From NCBI RefSeq assembly GCF_022565915.1, contig NZ_JAJOYX010000002.1, forward strand, positions 566,293 through 630,292: a stretch of DNA of 64,000 nucleotides, read 5' to 3'. A program made the translations under genes and the position numbers. Within the stretch, counting starts at the first letter, position 1; each line of letters opens with the position of its first letter. This document shows, piece after piece, positions 35,720 to 46,944 of the stretch. Under the pieces are notes generated by a model. The model did no database searches. It had not been told where the DNA came from and saw only the letters and a list, made by a program, of their open reading frames with translations. Source of the DNA: Nesterenkonia sp. LB17. GTDB lineage: Bacteria; Actinomycetota; Actinomycetes; Actinomycetales; Micrococcaceae.

Positions 35720-36250
35720 TCAGCGCAGACGCCCCAGCAGGCTGAGCGCCTCATCGAGGTCACGCGCCTGTGAGGCTGGGACGGATTGGACATGCGCCAC
35801 CCGAAGGGTCGAGTCCAGCAGGAAGCTGCTGCGCCGAGCTGCGCCCTTCTCGAGATCGAACGCCCCGTAACGCTGCGCAATCTCCCCGTGCGGCCAGAAG
35901 TCGCTGACCAGATCGAAGGGCAGCTCCCCGGGCGCGGCACTTGCAGACTCGGCGTCAGAGGACTCGGCGTCGGCGACGTCGGAGGTGAGCATCTGCGCGT
36001 AGGCGCGCAGGCTGTGCATCGGGTCGCAGCTGATCGCCAAGACTCTGGCTCGCAGCTCGCGGACCCGGCACCTCCGCGCCACCAGGGCCTGCAGCTCCGA
36101 GTCGCAGACCCGGCTGAATGCAAAGGGGTAGAACATCAGCAGCACCGGTGAACCGGCAAGCCGCTGAAGCTCGATCACTTCGCCATGGTGGCTGCGACCT
36201 GAGAAGCCGGGTGCCTGCTCCCCGATCTCGGGGAGCGGCGAGGAGGTCAC
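35720..36250 (-). CDS. Peroxiredoxin (AhpE-like)
   Basis: A 176-residue AhpC/TSA-family peroxidase that reduces peroxides through its peroxidatic Cys49 (FYPFAFSRVCDSEL); Cys75 might act as resolving residue. An acidic, Ser/Ala-rich insertion of about 15 residues (91-105) sits between the core strands and is not usual. The GTG start overlaps the stop of the DUF3052 gene (GTGA). AhpE and a DUF3052 gene also lie beside aceE in Mycobacterium tuberculosis, so the arrangement is conserved. Confidence 0.85.
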   Translation of the reverse strand: MTSSPLPEIGEQAPGFSGRSHHGEVIELQRLAGSPVLLMFYPFAFSRVCDSELQALVARRCRVRELRARVLAISCDPMHSLRAYAQMLTSDVADAESSDAESASAAPGELPFDLVSDFWPHGEIAQRYGAFDLEKGAARRSSFLLDSTLRVAHVQSVPASQARDLDEALSLLGRLR

Positions 36251-36723
36251 TGCTTCTTGCGCCCCATCAGTCGGGTCGCGGCCCAGTGGGTGCTCACCCC
36301 GGCGGATGAGGTCACATGAAGACCCGCGTTGGGCGCCGCGTCCTGGATCTCAACCGGCGCGACGTAGCCGTCACGGCCGGAGCGCGGGGTCAGCAGCCAC
36401 AGCACGCCGCCCTCATCGAGAGTGCCAAGGGCATCCACGAGCGCATCCGTGAGATCGTCGTCGCCGTCTCTGAACCAGACCAGCACGGCGTCGACGACCT
36501 CCTGGACGTCCTCGTCGAGCAGCTCCTCGTCGAGAAGGGCCTCCAGACGGTCACGGAAGTCGTCGTCGACGTCCTCATCCACACCGATCTCCTGGACCAG
36601 GGAATCGGGCTTGAGCCCGAGCTCCTGGAGCAGGTCGCCGAGCGAGACAACATTGGTTCCGGCGTCGTTCTTGTGGTCCGTCGAGATGCTCGACGGACCC
36701 TCGGCTGCAGAAGCCTGACTCAC
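36247..36723 (-). CDS. DUF3052 domain protein
   Basis: A 158-residue acidic protein. A divergent N-terminal 30 residues lead into a helical, Asp/Glu-rich half (SLGDLLQELGLKPDSLVQEIG) and a C-terminal half with VLWLLTPRSGRDGYVAPVEI and STHWAATRLMGRKKQ, the DUF3052 pattern. Function unknown. The start is GTG 36723 because AAGGGA lies seven bases before it; an in-frame ATG at 36741 has no ribosome-binding site. It is divergent from aceE. Confidence 0.82.
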   Translation of the reverse strand: MSQASAAEGPSSISTDHKNDAGTNVVSLGDLLQELGLKPDSLVQEIGVDEDVDDDFRDRLEALLDEELLDEDVQEVVDAVLVWFRDGDDDLTDALVDALGTLDEGGVLWLLTPRSGRDGYVAPVEIQDAAPNAGLHVTSSAGVSTHWAATRLMGRKKQ

Positions 36724-36966
36724 CTGAGGTTCCCTTCCCATTCATTAACGTCTGAAACGCAGCTCCCACCCGAGGACGGGGCTGCCACCAGCAACGTTAC
36801 GCGGACCCCTGTCGGTTCGGGAAGTGCGACACCACCCGAGCGGGTAGAGTTGAGCTGAAATTCGGCCGCCGAACAACCGGTGGCAGATGACCTCGTGGGT
36901 CCCGCCCGTGGAACATCCCCGTCCATGGACCGCGTACCCAGACCCTTACCCCTTGAGAGGTGACCC

Positions 36967-39708
<2,742 letters not shown>

Positions 39709-39720
39709 TTCCTCGGCTGG

Positions 39721-39787
39721 CCCCTCCTGAGGGGCCAGCACGAAGAGCACCCAGCGGGGCCCGGAGCATCAGCTCCGGGCCCCGCTG
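39721..39787. terminator. Double hairpin after aceE
   Basis: CCCCTC-CT-GAGGGG (39721-39734) is followed by a perfect 16-pair stem (39752-39767 with 39772-39787) around the loop ATCA. The long stem is very GC-rich and no U-tract follows; it may stop transcription or block 3' decay. Confidence 0.65.
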
Positions 39788-39907
39788 CGTCCCCACCTGC
39801 GCATCTGTCGCATCGCTGTGCGACAGAACGGCTGGGGTGCCCGCGGAACGATCGGATTGCCCGCGGAGCGGCCGTCACGCGGGAGGGGCTGGCCGCGGCA
39901 GAGGGGT

Positions 39908-39924
39908 TTGTAGGGATCACACAA
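39908..39924. promoter_or_regulatory. Candidate operator upstream of the PucR/FasR-type regulator
   Basis: TTGTAGGGATCACACAA, a 17-bp imperfect dyad (TTGT/ACAA ends). It shares its first eight bases, its last four and its length with the dyad upstream of fabD at 41179-41195. It lies 25 bases before the -10 box of the regulator gene, about where a -35 would be. Confidence 0.5.
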
Positions 39925-39948
39925 CTGGCGGGGGAACCTCACACGGCC

Positions 39949-39954
39949 TAGGCT
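39949..39954 (+). promoter_or_regulatory. -10 box for the PucR/FasR-type regulator
   Basis: TAGGCT seven bases before the ATG at 39962, giving a transcript with no leader or a leader of one base. Confidence 0.4.
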
Positions 39955-39961
39955 CCTGAGC

Positions 39962-41137
39962 ATGACTGCATCTGCTCCGACGACGCCAGGGCCCGTACCG
40001 GTCTCCTGGGAGGCCCTGGAGGTGCTCCGCTCCGACGCGGGCAACCTCACCAACGAGGTCAACTGCTACCTGGAGGAGACCCTCACCTGGTACCGACACC
40101 TGAGCACCGATGAGCGGGCCTCGCTGCGCCTGATCGCTCAGCGCGGCATCGGGGGCCTGATCACCTGGCTGGAGAACCCCACCTCGCGTTCGCTCCCGCT
40201 GGTCAACGAGCTGCTCGGCAACGCCCCCACCGACCTGATGCGAACGATCTCGCTGCAGCGCGCGCTGCAGCTGATCCGCAGCATCGTCGAAGCGGTGGAA
40301 CAGCGCCTGCCCGGTCTGGTGCCGCAGCAGGACCAGCAGCTGATGCTTGAAGCAGTGCTGCGCTACTCCCGCGAGGTCGCCTTCGCGATCGCTGACGTCT
40401 ACGCCCGCGCGGCGGAGTCCCGCGGCGCGTGGGACTCACGCCTGGAGGCCCTGCTCGTGGATGCGGTGCTGCGCGGAGAGCCCGCCGAACAGATCGCCTC
40501 CCGCGCCGCGGCCGTCGGGTGGCGCAGCCACGAGGGACTGGTGGTCGTCGTCGGTGAGGCCCCGGAGCAGGCCGATGCGGTCTTCATGTCCCAGCTGCGA
40601 CGGCAATGCATCCGCTTCTCCTCCGATGCGGTGGTGGGGGTCCATGGCGACCGGCTGATCCTGCTGCTGGGCCGGGTCACCGGCCTCGGCGAAGGACTCG
40701 AGCGGATCCTCCCCCGCTTCGGTCCGGGCCAGGTGGTCTTCTCCAGCTTCGATGGTTCGATCAGCCAGGCGCACCCCAGCGCGCAGTCGGCCTTCACCGG
40801 ATTCACCGCGGTCGGGGCCTGGACCTCCGCGCCGCGCCCGGTGGCCGCCGAGGACCTGCTCCCGGAACGTGCACTCTGTGGAGACGAGACCGCGAAGACC
40901 GTGCTCAGGAGCAGCATCTTCGAGGTGCTCAGGGCCGCCGGCAACGGGCTGCTCGAGACCGTCACCGCCTACCTCGAGGCCGGTCACTCGCTCGAGGCCA
41001 CGGCGCGCGAGCTCTTCGTACACACCAACACCGTGCGCTATCGGCTGCGCCGCGTCACGGACATCACCGGCTGGGACCCCGTCTCCCCGCGCGACGCGTA
41101 CGTTCTGCAGACCGCGCTGGCAGTCGGCCGTCTCTGA
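39962..41137 (+). CDS. fasR: PucR-family regulator of fatty-acid synthesis genes (FasR-like)
   Basis: A 391-residue protein with an N-terminal helical sensor part, a GGDEF-like middle (about 190-270) and a C-terminal PucR helix-turn-helix (LLETVTAYLEAGHSLEATAR, then HTNTVRYRLRRVTDITG). A gene of this family lies between aceE and fabD in Streptomyces (FasR, an activator of the fabD-fabH-acpP-fabF operon) and in Mycobacterium, so the same role is likely. Matching dyads upstream of this gene and of fabD support that and hint at autoregulation. The effector is unknown. Confidence 0.8.
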   Translation: MTASAPTTPGPVPVSWEALEVLRSDAGNLTNEVNCYLEETLTWYRHLSTDERASLRLIAQRGIGGLITWLENPTSRSLPLVNELLGNAPTDLMRTISLQRALQLIRSIVEAVEQRLPGLVPQQDQQLMLEAVLRYSREVAFAIADVYARAAESRGAWDSRLEALLVDAVLRGEPAEQIASRAAAVGWRSHEGLVVVVGEAPEQADAVFMSQLRRQCIRFSSDAVVGVHGDRLILLLGRVTGLGEGLERILPRFGPGQVVFSSFDGSISQAHPSAQSAFTGFTAVGAWTSAPRPVAAEDLLPERALCGDETAKTVLRSSIFEVLRAAGNGLLETVTAYLEAGHSLEATARELFVHTNTVRYRLRRVTDITGWDPVSPRDAYVLQTALAVGRL

Positions 41138-41178
41138 CCGGGCCCCGTGGCCGACCTCGCACCGTCATCGAATCTGCG

Positions 41179-41195
41179 TTGTAGGGTACCTACAA
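41179..41195. promoter_or_regulatory. Candidate FasR operator at the fabD promoter
   Basis: TTGTAGGGTACCTACAA, an inverted repeat with seven-base arms around GTA. It contains a TAGGGT -10-like hexamer (41182-41187), so a bound regulator would sit on or beside the promoter. It lies 68 bases before the fabD start. Confidence 0.6.
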
Positions 41196-41262
41196 AGGCC
41201 ACGGTGGAGCTTGGTGAGCGCATGACCCCTGAAAACCATCCGCGATATGGGAAGTTGGACTT

Positions 41263-42186
41263 GTGCTTGCCATAGTTTGCCCCGGACAGGGCTCCCAGAC
41301 CCAAGGCTTCCTCTCGGAGTGGATCAGCGACGACGCCTCCCGCGCCACGCTCGACGCCTACTCCCAGCACTCAGGCACCGACCTGCTCACCCACGGGACG
41401 GTCTCCGATGCCGAGACGATCCGGGACACCGCGGTCGCCCAGCCTCTCATCGTGGCCGCCTCCCTGCTCAGCGCCTCAGCGCTGGATCTCACCGGGGCGA
41501 ATCCCGAGCGGGTCCTCTACGCCGGGCACTCCGTGGGCGAGATCCCGGCCGCCGTCCTGGCCGGGGTGCTCACGCCGCAGCAGGCGTTGGCGTTCATCCG
41601 CGTGCGGGCCACCTCGATGGCCGCCGCAGCCGCAGCGGTGCCCACCTCGATGGCCGCCGTCGTCGGCGGTGTCGAGGACGAGGTCCGCCAGGTGATCGCC
41701 GACGCCGGACTGACCCCCGCAAACGCCAACGGGCCGGGCCAGATCGTGGCGGCCGGGGAGCTGGACAAGCTCGCCGCGCTGGAGGCCAGCCCTCCCACCC
41801 GGGCCCGGGTCATCCCGCTGACGGTCGCCGGAGCATTCCACACGGAGTTCATGGACTCGGCCAAGCAGGCCCTGGCCGCCGCCGCCGCCAGCTTCGAGGT
41901 GGCCGACCCGCGACACCGGCTGATCTCCAATCGCGACGGCGCCTACGTCTCCACCGGCGCTGACGTCCTGGCGCGCCTTGTGGACCAGGTGACCCGTCCG
42001 GTCCGCTGGGACCTCTGCATGGAGACCATGGCGCAGGCCGAGGTCACCGGCGTGCTGGAGCTGCTGCCCGGCGGCACGCTGACCGGGTTGGCCAAGCGCG
42101 GACTCAAGGGCGTGAAGTCGCTGGCCATCAAGACCCCCGCGGACATCGACGCCGCCCAGGAATTCATCGCCGAGCATGCGGGTTGA
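41263..42186 (+). CDS. fabD: Malonyl-CoA:ACP transacylase
   Basis: A 307-residue transacylase that loads malonyl groups onto ACP. The N terminus LAIVCPGQGSQTQGFLSEW is typical, the nucleophile is Ser90 in AGHSVGE, and the partner histidine is in AGAFHTEFM. GTG start with GGGAAG upstream. It is the first gene of the FAS-II cluster; fabH follows after a 96-base spacer. Confidence 0.92.
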   Translation: MLAIVCPGQGSQTQGFLSEWISDDASRATLDAYSQHSGTDLLTHGTVSDAETIRDTAVAQPLIVAASLLSASALDLTGANPERVLYAGHSVGEIPAAVLAGVLTPQQALAFIRVRATSMAAAAAAVPTSMAAVVGGVEDEVRQVIADAGLTPANANGPGQIVAAGELDKLAALEASPPTRARVIPLTVAGAFHTEFMDSAKQALAAAAASFEVADPRHRLISNRDGAYVSTGADVLARLVDQVTRPVRWDLCMETMAQAEVTGVLELLPGGTLTGLAKRGLKGVKSLAIKTPADIDAAQEFIAEHAG

Positions 42187-42282
42187 GCCGAGAGGCCCGA
42201 TGTTGATGGCCTCAGACATCTTCTGTGCCGGCAGCACTGCCGCACAGCTACCCCACAATGATCCACGAAGGACGTTCCTGAC

Positions 42283-43335
42283 GTGACTGTCGCATTGAAC
42301 CAGCCCACCGCCCTGGCGGGCACCCGTGTCATGGGCCTGGGTGCCTACCGTCCTGAGCTCGTGATCGACAACGAGCAGATCTGCCAGTGGATCGACTCCT
42401 CCGATGAGTGGATCCAGCAGCGCACCGGCATCAAGACCCGCCACCGCGCCCCGCGCGACGTCTCTGTGGTCGACATGGCCGAAGGCGCCGCCCGCGAGGC
42501 GCTGGAGCATGCCGGGATCTCAGGCGACCAGCTCGGCGGGGTCATCGTCGCCACCGTCACGCATCCCTTCGCCACACCCTCCGCCGCGGCGGACCTGGCG
42601 CACCGCCTCGGCGCGACTCCGGCGGCGGCCTTCGACATCTCGGCGGCCTGTGCCGGCTACTGCTATGGGATCGGTCAGGCCGACGCCATGGTCCGCTCCG
42701 GGCTCTCGCCCTACGTCCTGGTGGTCGGGGTCGAGAAGCTCTCCGACTTCATCGACAACCACGAGCGCACCATCTCCTTCCTCCTCGGCGACGGTGCCGG
42801 AGCCGCGATCATCGGCCCCTCCGAGGTGCCCGGCATCTCGCCTTCGATCCTCGGCTCCAACGGCGAGAAGTGGGAGGCAGTGGCCATGGACAGCACGATG
42901 CTGAACTTCCGCGACGCCCTCGCCCGCGCTCGCGAGACCCAGGACGCCGCCGAGCTCCTCGATGCGGAGAACCGGTACTGGCCCACGCTGCGCCAGGACG
43001 GTCCCACCGTGTTCCGCTGGGCCGTCTGGGAGATGGCGAAGGTGGCCCAGCAGGCGCTGGACGCCGCCGGGATCACCGCCGATGACCTCGTGGCCTTCGT
43101 CCCGCATCAGGCGAACATGCGCATCATCGACGAGATGGTCAAACAGTTGAAGCTTCCTGAGCACGTGATGGTCGGACGGGACATCGTGGACGCGGGAAAC
43201 ACCTCCGCAGCCTCGATCCCGCTGGCCATGCATCGCCTGCTCAAGGAGAACCCAGAACTCTCCGGCGGTCTCGCTCTGCAGATCGGATTCGGAGCCGGAC
43301 TGGTCTACGGCACGCAGGTCATCCGACTGCCGTAG
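42283..43335 (+). CDS. fabH: 3-oxoacyl-ACP synthase III (KAS III)
   Basis: A 350-residue condensing enzyme that begins chain synthesis from an acyl-CoA primer and malonyl-ACP. The Cys-His-Asn triad is seen as Cys123 (AACAGYCYG), His in HQANMRI and Asn in GNTSAAS. GAAGGA lies ten bases before the GTG start. In actinobacteria its primer choice sets branched-chain fatty acid content. About 15 more residues than the E. coli enzyme lie in the insertion around DALARARETQDAAELLDAEN. Confidence 0.93.
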   Translation: MTVALNQPTALAGTRVMGLGAYRPELVIDNEQICQWIDSSDEWIQQRTGIKTRHRAPRDVSVVDMAEGAAREALEHAGISGDQLGGVIVATVTHPFATPSAAADLAHRLGATPAAAFDISAACAGYCYGIGQADAMVRSGLSPYVLVVGVEKLSDFIDNHERTISFLLGDGAGAAIIGPSEVPGISPSILGSNGEKWEAVAMDSTMLNFRDALARARETQDAAELLDAENRYWPTLRQDGPTVFRWAVWEMAKVAQQALDAAGITADDLVAFVPHQANMRIIDEMVKQLKLPEHVMVGRDIVDAGNTSAASIPLAMHRLLKENPELSGGLALQIGFGAGLVYGTQVIRLP

Positions 43336-43419
43336 CCCCGGGCCCGGGGCTGCCACGCAGGCCCGGGACAGATTCACCACGAACCCGAAAGAACCACCCA
43401 AAGAAAAGGAGTCGCCGAT

Positions 43420-43665
43420 ATGGCTGACAAGAACGAGATCCTCGCAGGCCTGGCAGAGATCGTGAACGAGGAGACCGGCCTGGAGGTCGAAGAGGTCAAG
43501 TCGGACAAGTCCTTCACCGAAGACCTGGACATCGACTCGATCTCGATGATGACCATCGTGGTCAACGCCGAAGAGAAGTTCGACGTGAAGATCCCCGATG
43601 AAGAGGTGAAGAACCTGGCCACCGTCGGTGACGCCGTGGACTTCATCGCCAACGCCCAGGGCTGA
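43420..43665 (+). CDS. acpP: Acyl carrier protein
   Basis: An 81-residue acidic four-helix protein. The 4'-phosphopantetheine attachment site is Ser40 in DLDIDSISMM. AAAAGGAG eight bases before the ATG is the strongest ribosome-binding site in the cluster, fitting its high expression. Confidence 0.95.
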   Translation: MADKNEILAGLAEIVNEETGLEVEEVKSDKSFTEDLDIDSISMMTIVVNAEEKFDVKIPDEEVKNLATVGDAVDFIANAQG

Positions 43666-43759
43666 TCCAGCCTCGCATCGGACGGGAGGGCTGCGGCGCA
43701 GCGCCGGGCCCTCCCCTCCTCTCCCCCACCTGCAGTCCCACTCTCATTGAGGTAGATCC

Positions 43760-45019
43760 ATGACACGTCGTCTTGTCATCACCGGTCTCGGCGCCACCAC
43801 CCCCATCGGCGGCGACGTGGACACGCTCTGGACCAACGCGCTGGCCGGCACGCCGGGAGCCAAGACCCTGGAGCACGACTGGGTCGAGAAGTACGAGCTT
43901 CCGGTGACCTTCGCCGCCGAGGTCTCGGTCGAGCCTGCAGAGGTGCTGGCCCGCCCGGAGACCCGCCGAATGGACCGCTCCACCCAGCTGGGCATGGTCG
44001 CCGCCCGGCAGGCCTGGGACGACGCCGGACTCAGCCGCCCCGGTGATGAGGGCTATGACCTGGATCCCGAGCGGGTCGCGGTGTCCTTCGCCACCGGCAT
44101 CGGTGGAGTCTGGACGCTGCTCGACAGCTGGGACACGCTGCGTGAACGTGGACCGCGCCGGGTCATGCCGATGACCGTGCCGATGCTGATGCCCAATGGC
44201 GCCGCCGGGGCGATCAGCCTCGATCTCGGCGCCCAGGGCGGCGCCCGCACCGCCGTCTCGGCCTGCGCCTCCGGTGTCGAGGCACTGGATGTGGCCTTGG
44301 AGATGCTGCGCAAGGGTGACGCCGACGTCGTCCTCGCCGGCGGCACCGAGGCTGCCATCCACCCGCTGCCCATGGCGGCGTTCAGCTCGCTGCAGGCGCT
44401 GTCCAAGCGCAACGAGGATCCCGCCGCGGCGTCCCGGCCCTATGACCGCGACCGCGACGGCTTCGTCATGGGCGAGGGCGCTGGAGCCCTCGTGGTCGAG
44501 ACCGAGGAGCACGCCAAGGCCCGCGGCGCCACGATCTACGCGGAGCTCGCTGGTTCTGGGATCACCTCAGACGCCCACCACATCACGGCCCCGGATCCTG
44601 AAGCGCTGGGAGCCTCCCGCGCGCTGCGCCGAGCCCTGGAATCCGCCGGCGCGGAGCTGGGCGACGTGACCCACGTCAATGCTCACGCCACGTCCACGCC
44701 GGTCGGAGACAAGCCAGAGTACGCGGCACTGAGATCGGTGTTCGGGGATCACCTCGAGAACGTCTGCATCTCCGCCACCAAGTCCCAGACCGGGCACCTG
44801 CTCGGCGCCGCCGGCGCCGTGGAGTCGGTGCTGACCGTGAAGGCGCTGCATGAACGCCGCGCACCGGTCACGATCAACCTTGACCACCAGGACCCGGAGA
44901 TGCCGCTCGACGTGGTCACCGGCTCGCCCCGCGACCTCGGCGACAAGCAGCAGGTGGCGCTGTGCAACTCCTTCGGCTTCGGCGGACACAACGCCGTGGC
45001 GGCCTTCCGCACCTACTGA
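43760..45019 (+). CDS. fabF: 3-oxoacyl-ACP synthase II (KAS II)
   Basis: A 419-residue elongating condensing enzyme. Catalytic Cys169 in VSACASGVEAL, His in NAHATSTPVGD and His in TKSQTGHLLGAAG give the Cys-His-His set of KAS I/II. The C terminus NSFGFGGHNAVAAF is typical. Spacing to acpP is 94 bases. A strong hairpin 39 bases past its stop ends the cluster; no fabG, fabZ or fabI lies in it. Confidence 0.93.
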   Translation: MTRRLVITGLGATTPIGGDVDTLWTNALAGTPGAKTLEHDWVEKYELPVTFAAEVSVEPAEVLARPETRRMDRSTQLGMVAARQAWDDAGLSRPGDEGYDLDPERVAVSFATGIGGVWTLLDSWDTLRERGPRRVMPMTVPMLMPNGAAGAISLDLGAQGGARTAVSACASGVEALDVALEMLRKGDADVVLAGGTEAAIHPLPMAAFSSLQALSKRNEDPAAASRPYDRDRDGFVMGEGAGALVVETEEHAKARGATIYAELAGSGITSDAHHITAPDPEALGASRALRRALESAGAELGDVTHVNAHATSTPVGDKPEYAALRSVFGDHLENVCISATKSQTGHLLGAAGAVESVLTVKALHERRAPVTINLDHQDPEMPLDVVTGSPRDLGDKQQVALCNSFGFGGHNAVAAFRTY

Positions 45020-45057
45020 GCCCTTCTGCCCGGGCAGGCCCGTGGCATGAGCACGCG

Positions 45058-45105
45058 AGAAGACCCCCGGCCAGGATCCTCAGGGATTTCGGCCGGGGGT
45101 CTTCT
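45058..45105. terminator. Strong bidirectional terminator between fabF and the DUF3145 gene
   Basis: A perfect 15-pair stem, AGAAGACCCCCGGCC (45058-45072) with GGCCGGGGGTCTTCT (45091-45105), around an 18-base loop. It lies between converging genes; the A/T-containing ends of both arms give partial U-tracts in either direction. Confidence 0.75.
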
Positions 45106-45264
45106 CTGCTTCATGTGGAAGCTGCCGCGCTGGGAAGCGATGGCCCGCTGGGGGGCTCTGTGCGGCAAGCCTGTAGTCGTGCACGTCGACCAGACGCTGC
45201 TGGGCTGCGCAGCTGCGGGACGGCGGTGGAGGGCGGTGGAGGGCGCCGCCCGGTCAGCCTCGGG

Positions 45265-45771
45265 TCAGCTGACCACCTGGTGAAGCCAGTGGACCGGTGC
45301 ACCCTCTGCAGCGTGGCGGAAGGACTCGAGCTCCTCGTCCCAGGCCTCACCCAGGGCCAGCGAAAGCTCCTGGTAGACGACCGAGGGGTCACCGGCGCCC
45401 ATCTCATAGGCGTAGCGGATCCGATCCTCGGACACGACGATGTTGCCGTGCACGTCGGTGGTGGCATGGAAGATGCCCAGCTCGGGCGTATGGGACCAGC
45501 GTCCGCCGTCGCAGCCCGGCGATGGGTCCTCGGTCACTTCGAAGCGCAGATGACTCACGGCGCGCAGCGCTGAGGCCAGGGTGGCGCCCAGTCCGGCTGG
45601 GCCCTCCCAGGAGAGCTCCGCCCGAAAGTCTCCGGGCGCGGCAGGCTGCGGGTGCCACGTGAAGTCCACTCGCGAGTCGACCGCCGAGGACACCGCCCAT
45701 TCAACATGCGGGCAGAGCGCGGCGGGCGCCGAATGGATGTGAAGCACACCTCGGGCCGTATTTTTCGACAT
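45265..45771 (-). CDS. DUF3145-family protein
   Basis: A 168-residue protein starting MSKNTARGVLHIHSAP, with HVEWAVSSAV, LRFEVTEDPSPGCDGGRW and YAYEMGAGDPSVVYQELS, which match the actinobacterial DUF3145 family. Function unknown. The frame extends to 45864, but GGAGG six bases before the ATG at 45771 marks the start. It converges on fabF across a strong terminator. The spacer on its other side (45772-45918) holds two GTTAAC sites and no gene. Confidence 0.8.
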   Translation of the reverse strand: MSKNTARGVLHIHSAPAALCPHVEWAVSSAVDSRVDFTWHPQPAAPGDFRAELSWEGPAGLGATLASALRAVSHLRFEVTEDPSPGCDGGRWSHTPELGIFHATTDVHGNIVVSEDRIRYAYEMGAGDPSVVYQELSLALGEAWDEELESFRHAAEGAPVHWLHQVVS

Positions 45772-45918
45772 ATCCATCCTCCACTGTGCTGTTGGTACGT
45801 CTTCCCCTACGACCAGACAGCAGCCAGGTGGCTGATGGTTTCGATGCTCTGCCAAGGTTAACACCTAGCGCGTCGAGCAACACTACTGATGTTAACAGAT
45901 CCAGGTCAGCTCACTTTC

Positions 45919-46896
45919 TCAGGCACGAGGATGAGCCTGGCCATAGGCGTCGCGAAGCCTGTCGATGGTGACGTGGGTGTAGAGCTGGGTGGTGCTCAAG
46001 GAGGCGTGTCCCAGCAGCTCCTGGACCGTGCGCAGATCAGCGCCCCCTTCCAGCAGATGGGTGGCCGCCGTATGCCGCAGCGCATGGGGCCCTCGGGCGG
46101 CAGTGGTCCCGAGCCGGGCCAGAGCATCGTCGACGACGCGGCGCACCGTTCGCACGTCTATGCGGCCCCCGCGGCGACCCAGGAAGCAGGCGTTCGCCGA
46201 GGCGGGTGTGGCCAGCTCAGACCGTCCGTGGTCGAGCCAGCTTCGCAGCGCGGTCTCCGCCGGCACGCCGTACGGGACGATCCGTTCCTTGTTGCCCTTG
46301 CCGAGCAGCCGGACCATCCGCCGACCGGTCTCGAAGGAGGCGAGGTCCAGGCCGCTGAGCTCGGAGACGCGCATCCCGGTGGCGTAGAGCAGCTCCACCA
46401 TCGCGGCGTCGCGCAGGCTCAGCGCATGAGCGATCGCATCCAGTTCCGCGGCCTGGCCGGCCTGCTGCGCCGCATCCGCGAGGTGACTGGTCAGTTCTTC
46501 GACGTGCTGATGCTGCAGCACATCGGGCAGGTGGCTGCTTCGACGGGCGGTCCGCAGACGGACGGAGGGGTCTTCTCGCAGGTGACCCCGGCGGTGCGCC
46601 CAGGCGGTGAAGGCCCGCACCGAGGCCGTCTTGCGGTTGAGGGTGTTCCGCGAGAGCCCCGCCTCGTGCAGCTCCCCCAGCCAGCTCCGGATCCCGGCCA
46701 GGCTGATCTCCTGCAGATCTCCGCGCCGCTGGGCGAGCTGACGCAGATCGCTGCGGTACGCCCGGATCGTCTGGGCCGAGAGCCCTCGTTCGTGTCTGAG
46801 GTGATCGATGAACGCCGTGATCAGCTCGGGGTCGACCGGAGCTTCGGTGTCTGATGGTCGATCGGTGTCTCGTGGTCGATCCTGCGCGGAGGCCAT
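45919..46896 (-). CDS. xerC: Site-specific tyrosine recombinase XerC/D type
   Basis: A 325-residue recombinase: N-terminal SAM-like core-binding domain ([21 protein letters not shown]) and catalytic domain with Arg in [10 protein letters not shown], Lys in GKGNKER, His-Arg in [18 protein letters not shown], His in [16 protein letters not shown] and nucleophile Tyr306. It resolves chromosome dimers at dif with a partner. Its place beside dprA is the standard housekeeping arrangement in actinobacteria, so xerC rather than a mobile integrase is likely. TAGACT lies six bases before the ATG. Confidence 0.88.
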   Translation of the reverse strand: MASAQDRPRDTDRPSDTEAPVDPELITAFIDHLRHERGLSAQTIRAYRSDLRQLAQRRGDLQEISLAGIRSWLGELHEAGLSRNTLNRKTASVRAFTAWAHRRGHLREDPSVRLRTARRSSHLPDVLQHQHVEELTSHLADAAQQAGQAAELDAIAHALSLRDAAMVELLYATGMRVSELSGLDLASFETGRRMVRLLGKGNKERIVPYGVPAETALRSWLDHGRSELATPASANACFLGRRGGRIDVRTVRRVVDDALARLGTTAARGPHALRHTAATHLLEGGADLRTVQELLGHASLSTTQLYTHVTIDRLRDAYGQAHPRA

Positions 46897-46902
46897 GGCG
46901 GA

Positions 46903-46908
46903 AGTCTA
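46903..46908 (-). promoter_or_regulatory. -10 box of a probable leaderless promoter for xerC
   Basis: TAGACT on the minus strand, six bases, then the ATG at 46896. xerC can thus be expressed apart from dprA, whose stop lies 49 bases upstream. Confidence 0.45.
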
Positions 46909-46944
46909 CGACTGGACGCGCTGGGTCAGGGTTCTCCGCGCCGG

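Noticed and set aside
45919-46896. Tyrosine recombinase as an integrase of a mobile element
   Set aside because: It sits in the conserved dprA-xerC order, has XerC length and motifs, and no attachment-site repeats or phage genes are near.
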